Below are positions 9,744 to 18,571 of a DNA stretch of 64,000 nt, piece by piece. The stretch comes from Neptuniibacter sp. 1_MG-2023 (GTDB lineage: Bacteria > Pseudomonadota > Gammaproteobacteria > Pseudomonadales > Balneatricaceae): positions 124,001 through 188,000 of the forward strand of contig NZ_JAUOQR010000003.1 in NCBI RefSeq assembly GCF_030547185.1, given 5' to 3'. Every line of letters begins with the position of its first letter. Position 1 is the stretch's first letter. The translations under genes were made by a program, and so were the position numbers. The notes under the pieces were generated by a model, which was not told where the DNA came from, searched no databases, and saw nothing but the letters and a program-made list of their open reading frames with translations.

Positions 9744-10220
9744 GTGAATAGAGTGCCAGCAAGTGTTTGGAAAAACCCAATTCATTTCTTAGCATTTGGT
9801 TTAGGTAGTGGGGCAGCGCCATGGGCGCCGGGCACTTTCGGTACACTCGCTGCTGTCATTCCTTATTTCTGGTTTCAACAATTGAGCTTGCCTTGGTATC
9901 TTTTAATGTTGGTCGTAACAACATTGATTGGGATTTGGCTGTGTGACCGTACCAGTAAAGATATTGGTGTACATGATCATGGTGGTATCGTCTGGGATGA
10001 GTTTGTTGGTTTCTGGATTACGATGACCTTAGCGCCCGCTGGCTTTTGGTGGATTGTTATAGGTTTTGTCCTGTTTCGAATCTTTGATATTTGGAAGCCT
10101 TGGCCGATAAAATGGGCCGATCAAAAAGTTTCCGGGGGGCTGGGGGTGATGCTGGATGACGTTATTGCAGGGGTATTTGCGGCAATAGTTTTGCAGTTTA
10201 TTGCGTTTCTCTGGTTATAA
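9744..10220 (+). CDS. pgpA: Phosphatidylglycerophosphatase A
   Basis: PgpA dephosphorylates phosphatidylglycerophosphate to phosphatidylglycerol in the inner membrane. The family signature is visible as GSGAAPWAPGTFGTLAA near the N-terminus and VWDEFVGFWI in the middle, with several hydrophobic segments and DIWKPWPIKWADQ. The GTG start at 9744 is supported by AAGGAT upstream. It closes the rib operon. Its stop lies only 2 bp from the stop of the convergent dxs gene. Confidence 0.95.
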   Translation: MNRVPASVWKNPIHFLAFGLGSGAAPWAPGTFGTLAAVIPYFWFQQLSLPWYLLMLVVTTLIGIWLCDRTSKDIGVHDHGGIVWDEFVGFWITMTLAPAGFWWIVIGFVLFRIFDIWKPWPIKWADQKVSGGLGVMLDDVIAGVFAAIVLQFIAFLWL

Positions 10221-10222
10221 AT

Positions 10223-11995
10223 TTAATGGCTGAGTGCATGTGTTATAGCCTGTTCTATGCCTGCTTCATCTAATCCACATTCAGTCAGTTGCTCCGATCT
10301 AGTGGCATGGCTTATCCATTTATCAGGAATGCCTAAAGTTAAGAGCTGTGTGCTATTTTTGGTTCTGTGTAAATACTCACTTACTTCTGATCCTGCGCCA
10401 CCAATAATGCTGTGATCTTCTATAGTGACGAGTAGTTGGTGTGAATTTGCCAATTCTGTAACCATTTCACTGTCAACCGGCTTCACAAAACGCATATCTA
10501 CTAAGCTGTAGCCATGTTTGTCAGAAACCGCTTGTGCTGTTTTTAGTAGCGGTCCAAAGTTTAGTAGCGCCACTTTTTTACCTGTAGTGATTAGTTGGCT
10601 GCGGCCAATATCGAGTGCTTCCATCTCACCCTCCACATGGTTAATGGCTGAGCCTCTTGGATACCTTACACTCGCCAACCCCTTATAGAGGTAACCCGTG
10701 TAGAGCATGTTACGCAGCTCTTGAGCATTAGAGGGCGTCATAATAACGGCCTTAGGTAAGCAGCGAAGCATACTAATATCGAGTACGCCGCTATGGGTTG
10801 AACCGTCTTCACCCACAAGTCCTGCTCGATCTATTGCCAGTAGAATGTCGAGCTCTTGAATCGAGATATCATGGATAAGCTGGTCATAGGCCCGTTGTAA
10901 AAAGGTGGAGTAGATAGCGACAACCGGTTTTATCTTCTGGCAAGCCATTCCTGCTGCAAGGGTCAGTGCGTGTTGTTCGGCGATAGCCACATCAAAAAAT
11001 CGTGCAGGGAAACGGTTGGCAAATTCAACGAGATCGGAGCCTTCTTTCATCGCTGGGGTTATAGCGGTTAGGTAGGGGTGAGACTCCGCCATATGGCAGA
11101 TCCAGCGGCCAAAAATATTAGAATAAGTGACCTTCTTTTCTTTTGGCTGGTGGATCGGATTTATCTTAGTGATTGCGTGGTAACCTACAGGGTCTTCTTC
11201 TGCAGGTTTAAATCCTTTGCCCTTTTTCGTAATAAGGTGAAGGAATTGCGGTCCTGATTTGGCTAATACGTCTGAAAGTTTTGCTAAGAGTAAAGGTAGG
11301 TCATGGCCATCTATAGGGCCTGTGTATTCAAAATCTAAAGCTTCAAACAGTGCCGCAGTGGTTTCGCCTTCAGTTTTATGTTTTATGTTTTTAGCTAAAT
11401 AGGTTGCCAGACCACCCTCATTTTGGGAGATCGACATATCGTTATCATTTAAAATTACAAGCAAGTTAGTATCGGTATGCGCGGCGTGATTGAGAGCTTC
11501 AAAGGCCATGCCCGCTGTCATAGCACCATCACCAATGACGGCAACCGTCTTGTTTTTTAAGCCCTTTAACTTATCGGCAATTGCCATACCTAAGGCAGCA
11601 CTAATTGAAGTACTGGAGTGGCCGACACCAAAGTCATCATAGGGGCTTTCTGAGCGTTTTGGAAAAGGGGACGGACCTCCTTTTTGACGGATGTTAAGCA
11701 TTTTCTCTCTTCGTGCCGTCAAAATTTTATGGGGATAAGATTGATGGCCTACATCCCAAACCAGATGATCCTCAGGGGTGTTTAATAGATAGTGTAAAGC
11801 GATTGTTAACTCTACAACCCCAAGCCCTGCGCCAAAATGTCCACCGCTCTGTCCAACGCTATAGAGTAAGAAAGCTCTTAGCTGCTCCGCCAGTTCAGGT
11901 AGCTTTTCAGCGGACAACTGCCGTAATTGGTCTGGATCATTAATCTGATCTAGCAGGGGGGTACTAGGACGAGATGGTGGAATTGTGAGAAACAT
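10223..11995 (-). CDS. dxs: 1-deoxy-D-xylulose-5-phosphate synthase
   Basis: Dxs makes DXP from pyruvate and glyceraldehyde-3-phosphate, the entry step of the MEP isoprenoid pathway, using thiamine pyrophosphate. The TPP-binding motif is GDGAMTAGMAFEALNHA...NDNDMSIS, and the catalytic Glu lies in FDVAIAEQHALTLAAGMA. ATG 11995 is chosen because MFLTIPPSRPSTPLLDQI is the family N-terminus. A longer frame upstream would overlap ispA. The 590-residue protein is somewhat shorter than the usual 620 because of a shortened linker after the first domain. It is downstream of ispA and probably co-transcribed with xseB-ispA. Confidence 0.95.
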   Translation of the reverse strand: MFLTIPPSRPSTPLLDQINDPDQLRQLSAEKLPELAEQLRAFLLYSVGQSGGHFGAGLGVVELTIALHYLLNTPEDHLVWDVGHQSYPHKILTARREKMLNIRQKGGPSPFPKRSESPYDDFGVGHSSTSISAALGMAIADKLKGLKNKTVAVIGDGAMTAGMAFEALNHAAHTDTNLLVILNDNDMSISQNEGGLATYLAKNIKHKTEGETTAALFEALDFEYTGPIDGHDLPLLLAKLSDVLAKSGPQFLHLITKKGKGFKPAEEDPVGYHAITKINPIHQPKEKKVTYSNIFGRWICHMAESHPYLTAITPAMKEGSDLVEFANRFPARFFDVAIAEQHALTLAAGMACQKIKPVVAIYSTFLQRAYDQLIHDISIQELDILLAIDRAGLVGEDGSTHSGVLDISMLRCLPKAVIMTPSNAQELRNMLYTGYLYKGLASVRYPRGSAINHVEGEMEALDIGRSQLITTGKKVALLNFGPLLKTAQAVSDKHGYSLVDMRFVKPVDSEMVTELANSHQLLVTIEDHSIIGGAGSEVSEYLHRTKNSTQLLTLGIPDKWISHATRSEQLTECGLDEAGIEQAITHALSH

Positions 11996-12011
11996 AAAGG
12001 GTCTTTTGCAG

Positions 12012-12893
12012 TTAATGATCGCGATGAACGATAAAATCAGCCAAGGCTTTGAGTTCAGATGCTTCTGAACCAAATGGGGCTAAAGCTTGTTTAGCATCTT
12101 CGTGTAGCTGTTGTAGTTTCAGCTTAGCACCTTCAAGGCCTAATAGTGCAGGATAGGTGGGTTTGTTTTGCGCCATATCTGAACCTTGAGGTTTTCCTAT
12201 TACCGCAGAGTCACCCTCAATATCCAGGATGTCATCTTGTACTTGGAAAGCTAAGCCTATAGCTTGCGCATAATTGGTTAATGCACTGAGCTGGTCTTGA
12301 TTGGCTTTACCGCTAGCGATTGCCCCCATAATGACAGAGCATTGTAGAAGAGCTCCTGTTTTATGTTGATGCATCGCTTCTAATTGCACGAGGGTTAAAG
12401 GCTTTCCTACATTGCGTAGATCAAAGGATTGACCAACGGCCATGCCTTGATAGCCGGAAGCGATGCTTAGCTCTTTTACGAGCTGCACTTTAGCGTCGGC
12501 AGAAAGGTACTTATCCACAGCGATCAATTCGAAAGCTAGGCTTTGTAGTGCATCGCCAGCCAATATTGCGGTGGCTTCATCATAGGCGATATGACAGGTT
12601 GGTTTACCCCGTCTGAGATCATCATCGTCCATGGCTGGCAAGTCATCGTGTACTAACGAATAGCTATGAATACACTCTATCGCTGCAGCTGCGCTGTCAG
12701 CATGGCGCATGTCGCCGTCCAGCATAGTATTCACCATGTGTACTAACGTGGGCCTGACACGCTTGCCACCATTAAAAAGAGAATAGAGCATCGATTCTTG
12801 TAAAATCGGATCGATACTTTTCTGTACTATGCATGCTTTAAGATAACTATCGACACGTTCGCTGTATTGGTTGAGCAGGCTCTGAATCTCCAA
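12012..12893 (-). CDS. ispA: Farnesyl diphosphate synthase (geranyltranstransferase)
   Basis: IspA chains isopentenyl units to geranyl and farnesyl diphosphate. Both aspartate-rich motifs are clear: DDLPAMDDDDLRRGKPT and FQVQDDILDIEGD, with NGGKRVRPTLV near the N-terminus. The start is a non-ATG codon. TTG 12893, 8-10 nt downstream of GAAGAGG and just after the xseB stop, is preferred. Another TTG at 12917 would add eight residues and overlap xseB. Length about 293 is typical. Together with dxs it supplies isoprenoid precursors. Confidence 0.93.
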   Translation of the reverse strand: MEIQSLLNQYSERVDSYLKACIVQKSIDPILQESMLYSLFNGGKRVRPTLVHMVNTMLDGDMRHADSAAAAIECIHSYSLVHDDLPAMDDDDLRRGKPTCHIAYDEATAILAGDALQSLAFELIAVDKYLSADAKVQLVKELSIASGYQGMAVGQSFDLRNVGKPLTLVQLEAMHQHKTGALLQCSVIMGAIASGKANQDQLSALTNYAQAIGLAFQVQDDILDIEGDSAVIGKPQGSDMAQNKPTYPALLGLEGAKLKLQQLHEDAKQALAPFGSEASELKALADFIVHRDH

Positions 12894-12894
12894 A

Positions 12895-13137
12895 TCAGCT
12901 ATCCTCTTCAGGCTCAAATGGCTCTGTTTTTAGCTCGCCGCCTGACTCGATTAAAAGCTGCACTTTTTGTTCCGCTTGTGCAAGGATATTTTGGCATTCG
13001 CGGGTGAGACTAACCCCCTCTTCAAATGCTTTAAGAGAGTCCTCCAAAGACAGGTCTCCCTGTTCCATTTGTGTGACTATTGATTCGAGTTCCTGCAAGG
13101 ATTGCTCAAAATCGGTTGTTTTCTTTTTACGAGGCAT
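12895..13137 (-). CDS. xseB: Exodeoxyribonuclease VII small subunit
   Basis: XseB is the helical small subunit that binds multiple copies along XseA to form exonuclease VII. The 80-residue protein shows the signature [20 protein letters not shown] and [19 protein letters not shown]. It is the first gene of the xseB-ispA-dxs transcript, as in most gammaproteobacteria. Its 3' end carries the ribosome binding site of ispA. Confidence 0.95.
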   Translation of the reverse strand: MPRKKKTTDFEQSLQELESIVTQMEQGDLSLEDSLKAFEEGVSLTRECQNILAQAEQKVQLLIESGGELKTEPFEPEEDS

Positions 13138-13317
13138 GGGAATAAATCCACATTGAAAGGGCTAAACTTACCGAAGCATCGGTCTAGAATCAATTATACC
13201 TAAAGAATAACCGTTAAACCTATGAAGAGTGGGTGATTGTTGAGACTTTTTTGCTATGATAAGCAGTTCGTTAAGTAAGGCTTGAACGTGTTCATTGGCT
13301 GGTATGAGGAATCCTGA

Positions 13318-14076
13318 GTGGATATAGCTACGCTCGTCGGTTTATTAGGCAGTTTTGGTATTGTCATCGCTGCAATTATAACGGGTGGTGATCCAGGTGT
13401 TTTTGTTAATCCACCGTCATTGTTGATTGTTATTGGCGGTAGTATTTTTGTCGTTTTAATGAAATTTACCTTAGGCCAGTTTTTAGGTGCGGGTAAAGTG
13501 GCTGCTAAGGCCTTCATGTACAAGTCTTTAAATCCTGAAGAGATTATTGCTGAAACTGTTGAGTTAGCCGATGCCGCACGTAAAGGTGGGTTGCTCTCGT
13601 TGGAAGATAAAACCGTTAGCAGTGATTTTATGCAACGTGGTATTCAGTTATTGGTTGATGGCCATGATCCTGAAGTGGTCAAAACGTTGTTGAAGAAAGA
13701 AGCAAAATTAACCAGTGATCGCCATGAATTTGGCGCATCAGTATTTTCTGCTGTGGGGGATGTAGGTCCTTCAATGGGTATGATCGGTACATTGGTTGGT
13801 TTAGTGCAGATGCTTTCTAACATGAGTGACCCAAAATCTATTGGTCCGGCGATGGCCGTAGCACTTCTGACAACGCTTTATGGCGCCATGCTTGCGACTA
13901 TGGTGGCGTTGCCTATGGCAGACAAGCTGAATGTTAGGAAAAATGAAGAGGCGCTTAATGCGGCTTTAGTTATTGATGGCTTACTTGCCATCCAAGCAGG
14001 TCAAAACCCGCGTGTGATCGAACAGATGTTGAGAAACTATCTGCCAGAGAAAAAACGTGTGGCGGCTGAAGGTTAA
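13318..14076 (+). CDS. pomA: Sodium-type flagellar stator subunit PomA (MotA family)
   Basis: Stator subunit with four membrane segments, which with PomB forms the ion channel that turns the flagellum. The N-terminus MDIATLVGLLGSFGIVIAAI, the conserved loop DPEVVKTLLKKE and the segment VGDVGPSMGMIGTLVGLVQML with following ALLTTLYGAMLAT match PomA more than proton-type MotA. The start is GTG 13318 with TGAGGA 7 nt upstream. No ATG fits. It is followed by pomB after 19 bp. No other flagellar genes are in the window, typical of the second or sodium-type stator locus next to xseB. Confidence 0.92.
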   Translation: MDIATLVGLLGSFGIVIAAIITGGDPGVFVNPPSLLIVIGGSIFVVLMKFTLGQFLGAGKVAAKAFMYKSLNPEEIIAETVELADAARKGGLLSLEDKTVSSDFMQRGIQLLVDGHDPEVVKTLLKKEAKLTSDRHEFGASVFSAVGDVGPSMGMIGTLVGLVQMLSNMSDPKSIGPAMAVALLTTLYGAMLATMVALPMADKLNVRKNEEALNAALVIDGLLAIQAGQNPRVIEQMLRNYLPEKKRVAAEG

Positions 14077-14095
14077 TTCGGTAAGGAGCTGAGCA

Positions 14096-15037
14096 ATGAG
14101 TGATGATACCGAAGAGCATGAATGCCCCCCCTGTCCTGCAGGGTTGCCTGGTTGGTTAGCAACCTTTGGCGACTTAATGTCGCTGTTGATGTGTTTCTTT
14201 GTTCTGCTTCTATCTTTTTCAGAGATGGATGTACTGAAGTTTAAGCAGCTTGCGGGTTCAATGCGTGAAGCCTTTGGTGTGCAAAACCAGATTAAGGTTG
14301 AAGATATACCTAAAGGCACATCAATTATTGCTCAAGAGTTTAGCCCTGGTCGTCCCGAACCAACTCCCTTGAACGAAGTCCGTCAGATGACGGTTAATAA
14401 TGATATGAATACATTAGATGTTCGTTCAAAAGAGGGAGAGAGTGATACACCAGATCTAGAAGCCGGTATTGATCAAGCACTGCAAAAAGAGCAAGAACAG
14501 CAGGCGAAAGAGGATGCAGTCGAGTTTGCCGCAGCATTGGCAGAGGAGATCGGTGATGGCAGCGTCGAAGTTGAAACGGATGGTAAAAAAATTATTATTC
14601 GTATTAAAGAGAAAGGCTCTTTCGATTCAGGTTCCGCAGAGTTGAAATATGAATCTATCCCTGTGTTAGCCAAGATTAGAGACGTGCTGTTAGATGTGAA
14701 AGGCAACGTAGCGATTGAAGGGCATAGTGATAACATTCCTTATGCTGGACGCCGTTTTGAATCTAACTGGGATCTTTCGGTAGCACGTGCATTGGCGGTT
14801 GCCCACGAGTTGTTTGGTGATCCGCGTATTGAGCAGTCACGCTTTAGGGTATTAGGTTATGCTGATACTAAACCCCTCGTTCCTAACACAACGCCGGCGA
14901 ATAGAATTAAAAACCGCCGTGTAGAAATTATTGTGCAAAAGGGTAAAGATCAGGAGTTGTTAGAGAAAATTCAAGCGAGAGAGGAGGGTGATCCTACAGG
15001 TGAGCTACGTAACCTTTCGCCGACGGAGATATTCTAG
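14096..15037 (+). CDS. pomB: Sodium-type flagellar stator subunit PomB (MotB family)
   Basis: PomB anchors the stator to peptidoglycan. A single membrane helix near residues 22-43 carries the ion-carrying Asp in TFGDLMSLLMCFFVLLLSF (Asp26). The CFFVLLLSF form is the PomB type rather than MotB. A plug/linker with a charged coiled stretch (KEQEQQAKEDAVEFAAAL) leads to an OmpA-like peptidoglycan-binding domain with GHSDNIPYAGRRFESNWDLS and NRIKNRRVEI. Length 313 is typical. It is predicted to use sodium. Confidence 0.92.
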   Translation: MSDDTEEHECPPCPAGLPGWLATFGDLMSLLMCFFVLLLSFSEMDVLKFKQLAGSMREAFGVQNQIKVEDIPKGTSIIAQEFSPGRPEPTPLNEVRQMTVNNDMNTLDVRSKEGESDTPDLEAGIDQALQKEQEQQAKEDAVEFAAALAEEIGDGSVEVETDGKKIIIRIKEKGSFDSGSAELKYESIPVLAKIRDVLLDVKGNVAIEGHSDNIPYAGRRFESNWDLSVARALAVAHELFGDPRIEQSRFRVLGYADTKPLVPNTTPANRIKNRRVEIIVQKGKDQELLEKIQAREEGDPTGELRNLSPTEIF

Positions 15038-15051
15038 CTAGTGGCTGAGAC

Positions 15052-15082
15052 AAAAAAACCGCCTTAATATGGCGGTTTTTTT
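15052..15082. terminator. Bidirectional terminator between pomB and cytochrome c5 gene
   Basis: A GC stem (ACCGCC / GGCGGT) with a 7-nt loop is bordered by seven A on one side and seven T on the other. It serves the convergent pomB and cytochrome genes. Confidence 0.88.
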
Positions 15083-15097
15083 ATGTGAATTCGGTGC

Positions 15098-15403
15098 TTA
15101 TTTTGAGTTGTCTATCATGTATTGGATAGCGGACTTAAGTTCGTTATCGTTACAATCCATACATAGACCAGAAGGAGGCATAGCGCCTTTACCTTTTTTA
15201 GCAGTCGCTAATAGGGTATCCATACCTTGTGTTGCACGTGCGCCCCAATCTGCTGCGTCACCTACTTTAGGTGCGCCAGCGGCGCCTGAAGCATGGCATA
15301 CACCACATTTGGTGTTGTATACAGTTAGGCCATCACGTTCAGCCATAGCTGCAGTAGGTAACATCAAAGTAGCAGCTGCTGCTGCAATAAGTACTTTTTT
15401 CAT
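15098..15403 (-). CDS. Cytochrome c5-type periplasmic monohaem cytochrome
   Basis: A 101-residue protein with a Sec signal peptide (MKKVLIAAAAATLMLPTAAMA) and one haem-binding CGVCH. The axial Met lies in GAMPPSGLCMDC, where the extra cysteine pair is typical of the c5/c555 group. It should carry electrons in the periplasm, for example to a terminal oxidase. ATG 15403 with AGGAAA upstream is chosen. Upstream in-frame codons would precede the signal peptide. It is single, with a terminator shared with pomB. Confidence 0.92.
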   Translation of the reverse strand: MKKVLIAAAAATLMLPTAAMAERDGLTVYNTKCGVCHASGAAGAPKVGDAADWGARATQGMDTLLATAKKGKGAMPPSGLCMDCNDNELKSAIQYMIDNSK

Positions 15404-15624
15404 TGTAATTTTCCTATAAGTGCTCATCAATTTGTTATTGGGACTAACGGGCCTTCCCCCACAAAAATCAGCCTGCCACCCTTGGAGGTGAGTTATTACT
15501 CTCCTCAAGTAGCTAACATTAATACACCAAACGAGGTGAATTGTATCTGAATGAAATCAATAGAAGAAATGAATATTGCTAAAGATAATAGGAAAATTAT
15601 TCAAAAGGAGGGGAGGTGGCTAAA

Positions 15625-15828
15625 TTAACCACCTAAGCGCATAGCGAAGCTTGCCTGATTGTGTTGAGTACTTAGTGTTTGGTCTTGAATGCGTTGGTCT
15701 GCTTTGTATTCGGAAATGGCTTGATCAATCAGATATTTAGGTGCAATTCCTAAGTTTAAAACGTCAATCTCTGAGTAACCACGATTCAGCAACTGTTTCA
15801 GCTGAGTTTTTAAAGTATTTTCTGTCAT
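15625..15828 (-). CDS. Small hypothetical protein, 67 residues
   Basis: I do not recognise a family. The protein is soluble and helical, with a leucine-spaced N-terminal half (LKTQLKQLLNRGYSEIDVLNLGI) and a polar C-terminal half ending in SFAMRLGG. ATG 15828 is preceded by GAGG, but that Shine-Dalgarno sequence is inside the 3' arm of an 11-bp hairpin, which suggests control of translation. It stands alone between cytochrome c5 and ppk2. It could also be spurious, but the placed ribosome binding site and hairpin argue for a gene. Confidence 0.6.
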   Translation of the reverse strand: MTENTLKTQLKQLLNRGYSEIDVLNLGIAPKYLIDQAISEYKADQRIQDQTLSTQHNQASFAMRLGG

Positions 15829-15830
15829 AT

Positions 15831-15861
15831 TTATTAGCCTCTTTGTAATTGAGGCTAATAA
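15831..15861 (-). promoter_or_regulatory. 11-bp hairpin covering the ribosome binding site of the 67-residue gene
   Basis: Perfect inverted repeat TTATTAGCCTC / GAGGCTAATAA with a 9-nt loop. In the minus-strand transcript the GAGG of the 3' arm is the Shine-Dalgarno of the gene starting at 15828, so the stem would hide it. There is no following T-run, so it is not an ordinary terminator. A DNA operator is the alternative. Confidence 0.55.
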
Positions 15862-15900
15862 TGACGATTAATTATTTCAGAATTGTTGCAAAATAAGAGA

Positions 15901-16728
15901 TTAATCAGAAATCTTTATACCTAAAGCTTGATAGGCTTCTTTAATCACCGCTGGATCTACGGGAGGTGGGCTTATATCCATATCTTCAGATAGTTGTGAA
16001 GCTATGGTTTTTAGGACATCAGTACGGGCATACCATTTATGGTTTGCAGGGATGATGTGCCAAGGCGCAGCCTCTGTAGAGGTATATTTAAACATATCAT
16101 TAATAGCTTGATGATAATCTGTCCACTTAGCGCGATTTCTAATATCTTCACTGGTTAGCTTCCAGCGTTTTACTGGATTATTTAATCGCTCTTCAAAGCG
16201 CTTAAGTTGTTCCTCTGGGCTAATGTGCATAAAGATCTTTATGATCTTCACACCATCATCAATAAGGCTTCGTTCAAATTCATTAATCTCTTGATAAGCG
16301 CGTTGCCACTCCTGTTTCGAAGCGAAGTCTTCAACCCGCTCAACTAAAACTCGGCCATACCAAGAGCGATCAAAAAGTGCGAGCGTCCCCGCTTTGGGTA
16401 AGCGAGTTTGAAAGCGATACAGGTAATGCTTACTTTGTTCTTCTGGAGTGGGTGCACCGATTGGATGAACCTTCACACCACGAGGATCTAACTTTTCAGT
16501 TAAGCGTCTTATAGCCCCCCCTTTACCGCTGGCATCCCAACCTTCAAAAACCAAGATTGCTCGGCGCTTTTGGTGGTAATAAGCTTGTTGGACGCTGAGT
16601 ATCTTTTTTTGTGATTTCTTGAGTGTTTTTAAATACTCACTTTTTTCGGCTATTTGGGTGTTAGTTAGGTCTATTTCATCTAACGATGGAGGATTTTTTT
16701 GTAAAATGATAGGGCTAGGTTGATACAT
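15901..16728 (-). CDS. ppk2: Polyphosphate kinase 2 family protein
   Basis: PPK2 enzymes transfer phosphate between polyphosphate and nucleotides. Walker A is FEGWDASGKGGAIRRL (about residue 62), Walker B region LFDRSWYGRVLVERVE, and the lid is near NNPVKRWKLTSEDIRNR. The PAPWHII-like segment (AAPWHIIPANHKWYAR) is also conserved. At 275 residues it is a single-domain enzyme. Whether it prefers GDP/ADP or nucleoside monophosphates cannot be settled by eye. It is monocistronic, and no ppk1 or ppx is nearby. Confidence 0.92.
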   Translation of the reverse strand: MYQPSPIILQKNPPSLDEIDLTNTQIAEKSEYLKTLKKSQKKILSVQQAYYHQKRRAILVFEGWDASGKGGAIRRLTEKLDPRGVKVHPIGAPTPEEQSKHYLYRFQTRLPKAGTLALFDRSWYGRVLVERVEDFASKQEWQRAYQEINEFERSLIDDGVKIIKIFMHISPEEQLKRFEERLNNPVKRWKLTSEDIRNRAKWTDYHQAINDMFKYTSTEAAPWHIIPANHKWYARTDVLKTIASQLSEDMDISPPPVDPAVIKEAYQALGIKISD

Positions 16729-16808
16729 GTTCCGACTCCAGCAAGGTATGAGATGAGCTTATGTGAAGCGGGATAAAACATCAATTGGCTATAGGTTAGG
16801 GGTTTGGC

Positions 16809-18293
16809 CTAACTGGAGTGCGTTCCTTTATCTTTATACATCGAAATATCGGCATGGGATATCCATTGTTGAAGTGTCTCCACAGTAGCATCAATTTCGT
16901 ATACACCATAAGAGATACCAATTCTCAGGGGCTTGCCGGATAAGTTGCAATCTACCTGAATGCTATTACCTACGCGGTTAAAAAACTCTTGAGCATGTTC
17001 AGTTGAGCTATTGTTGAGCAGGACTACAAACTCATCTCCACCATAGCGGCCGAGAACATCGGTTTGTCTAATATTGTCTGATAGCTTATTAGCGAGCGCT
17101 ATTAGCGTATTATCACCGGTGATATGACCATGATTGTCATTAATCTCTTTGAATTGGTTAAGGTCGATAAAGATTAATGTTGCGGGTGTTTTATAGCGCT
17201 TATAACGTTCATGAGCATCGCTGAGGTGTTCTAAAAAGGTTGAGCGATTGAAGACACCGGTCAGTCCGTCTTTTTGTGACAACTGCTCTAAGGATTTGTA
17301 AGCCGCTTCAAGCTTGAGAATAGATTCGTCTAATTGCTGCTGACGATTCATTATATCGGTACGGTCAACAGCCGAGCCGACAAGATAAAGGGGTTCACCG
17401 TTTTCAAGGATACCAAAGCCGACGTTGTGAATATGACGTATTTCGCCATCATCTCGGATGATGCGGAAGTCTATATTCCAGTTGCTATCGGGGCTTAGTG
17501 TAAATATTTGTTCAACTGCGTCTTTGTCATCAGGATGGATAATATCTAAAAAACTTTTTGGGTTTTCATATAATGTGTCAACCGAGCGTCCCCATTGCTT
17601 TTCAAACCCTTGGTTAACATAGAGCATCTCCTGCATACCTGTTGTCGACATCCATATAACAACCTCATCAGATACCGCTTCTATTATTGTTTTAAATTTC
17701 TCTTCTGATTGGCGAAGAAGCATCTCTGTATTTTTTAGTTCTGATATATCTTGAATGGAAGAGACGAAGTAATCAGGCTCGTTGAGCTCATTTTTAACTA
17801 GTGTTGTTGTAAGTTTTGCCCAAACTAAACGACCATCTTTATGGTAGTAACGTTTGATCTTCGAGAAATCTTCAACCTCTTCGCCTGCTAAAACAGCTCT
17901 GATCCATCTAAAGCTTTCTTCTAAGTCGTCGGGAAGGGAGAGGGATTGAAAAGTGGTTTCGAGGAGTTCCTGCTCTGGATAACCTAAAAACTGGCATAGG
18001 TTATTATTTACACGAATAAACTTACCTTGTAGATCTACATGGGCTAATCCAATAGCGGCTTTTTCAAAGGTGTCTTGAAAGCTTTGTGCTGTATGGCTTG
18101 ATGAGTTAAGGGTGTGTAATTTTTTGGCTTTACTGGAAAAGTAATAATGGGGAATAAGGCTGCTCGCACCTGCGCCTATTAAGATTAATGCGATGGAATT
18201 GTCGTGATTATTGAGGTTGAGATATAACCCAGCCATAACCATAGAGGCGCTAATAAGGATGAGTATAAAGTTCAAAGCCTGTCTGCTATCCAT
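16809..18293 (-). CDS. Membrane PAS-PAS-GGDEF diguanylate cyclase
   Basis: Two N-terminal membrane segments (about residues 8-50), two PAS domains (about 70-185, with RVNNNLCQFLGYPEQELL; and 195-310) and a C-terminal GGDEF domain (from DGLTGVFNRSTFLEHL). The active site is RYGGDEF, and the RQTD nine residues before it is a proper inhibitory I-site, so the enzyme should be active and product-inhibited. It synthesises cyclic di-GMP. The PAS domains may bind a small ligand or sense redox, but no cofactor residue is clear. The last residues form a separate transcription unit from the large GGDEF-EAL gene upstream. Confidence 0.92.
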   Translation of the reverse strand: MDSRQALNFILILISASMVMAGLYLNLNNHDNSIALILIGAGASSLIPHYYFSSKAKKLHTLNSSSHTAQSFQDTFEKAAIGLAHVDLQGKFIRVNNNLCQFLGYPEQELLETTFQSLSLPDDLEESFRWIRAVLAGEEVEDFSKIKRYYHKDGRLVWAKLTTTLVKNELNEPDYFVSSIQDISELKNTEMLLRQSEEKFKTIIEAVSDEVVIWMSTTGMQEMLYVNQGFEKQWGRSVDTLYENPKSFLDIIHPDDKDAVEQIFTLSPDSNWNIDFRIIRDDGEIRHIHNVGFGILENGEPLYLVGSAVDRTDIMNRQQQLDESILKLEAAYKSLEQLSQKDGLTGVFNRSTFLEHLSDAHERYKRYKTPATLIFIDLNQFKEINDNHGHITGDNTLIALANKLSDNIRQTDVLGRYGGDEFVVLLNNSSTEHAQEFFNRVGNSIQVDCNLSGKPLRIGISYGVYEIDATVETLQQWISHADISMYKDKGTHSS

Positions 18294-18360
18294 GTTTCGA
18301 CCAGTTTGTTAGCGTATCGTTACCACTTAATGAGATACGGATCCTGTATCTCTTATTGGA

Positions 18361-18381
18361 CTACAATAAATTATATTGTAG
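18361..18381. repeat. Perfect 8-bp inverted repeat upstream of the PAS-GGDEF gene
   Basis: CTACAATA-AATTA-TATTGTAG lies about 70 bp upstream of the GGDEF start codon in a 278-bp gap that holds no other gene I support. A second, weaker repeat GAGATAC / GTATCTC sits at 18332-18352, between this one and the gene. Either could be an operator. Confidence 0.4.
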
Positions 18382-18571
18382 AGGCGGTTCAATAACTGTC
18401 CTTAATTAAAACTATAGGTGTGTGGCTTGCTTATTCTTATGGTGCTCTGTGGAAAGTGTTTATAATTGTGCTACATTACCTTACCTTAAATGTCTGCACG
18501 GGGTTTAGAATTAGAGCGTATATTGCATGCTTTTCTTACCAAGAGGCAATCATATTATCAAAAATATCAAT

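Noticed and set aside
12893-12917. TTG at 12917 as the ispA start
   Set aside because: It overlaps xseB and has no good Shine-Dalgarno, whereas TTG 12893 lies at a proper distance from GAAGAGG. Both remain possible.
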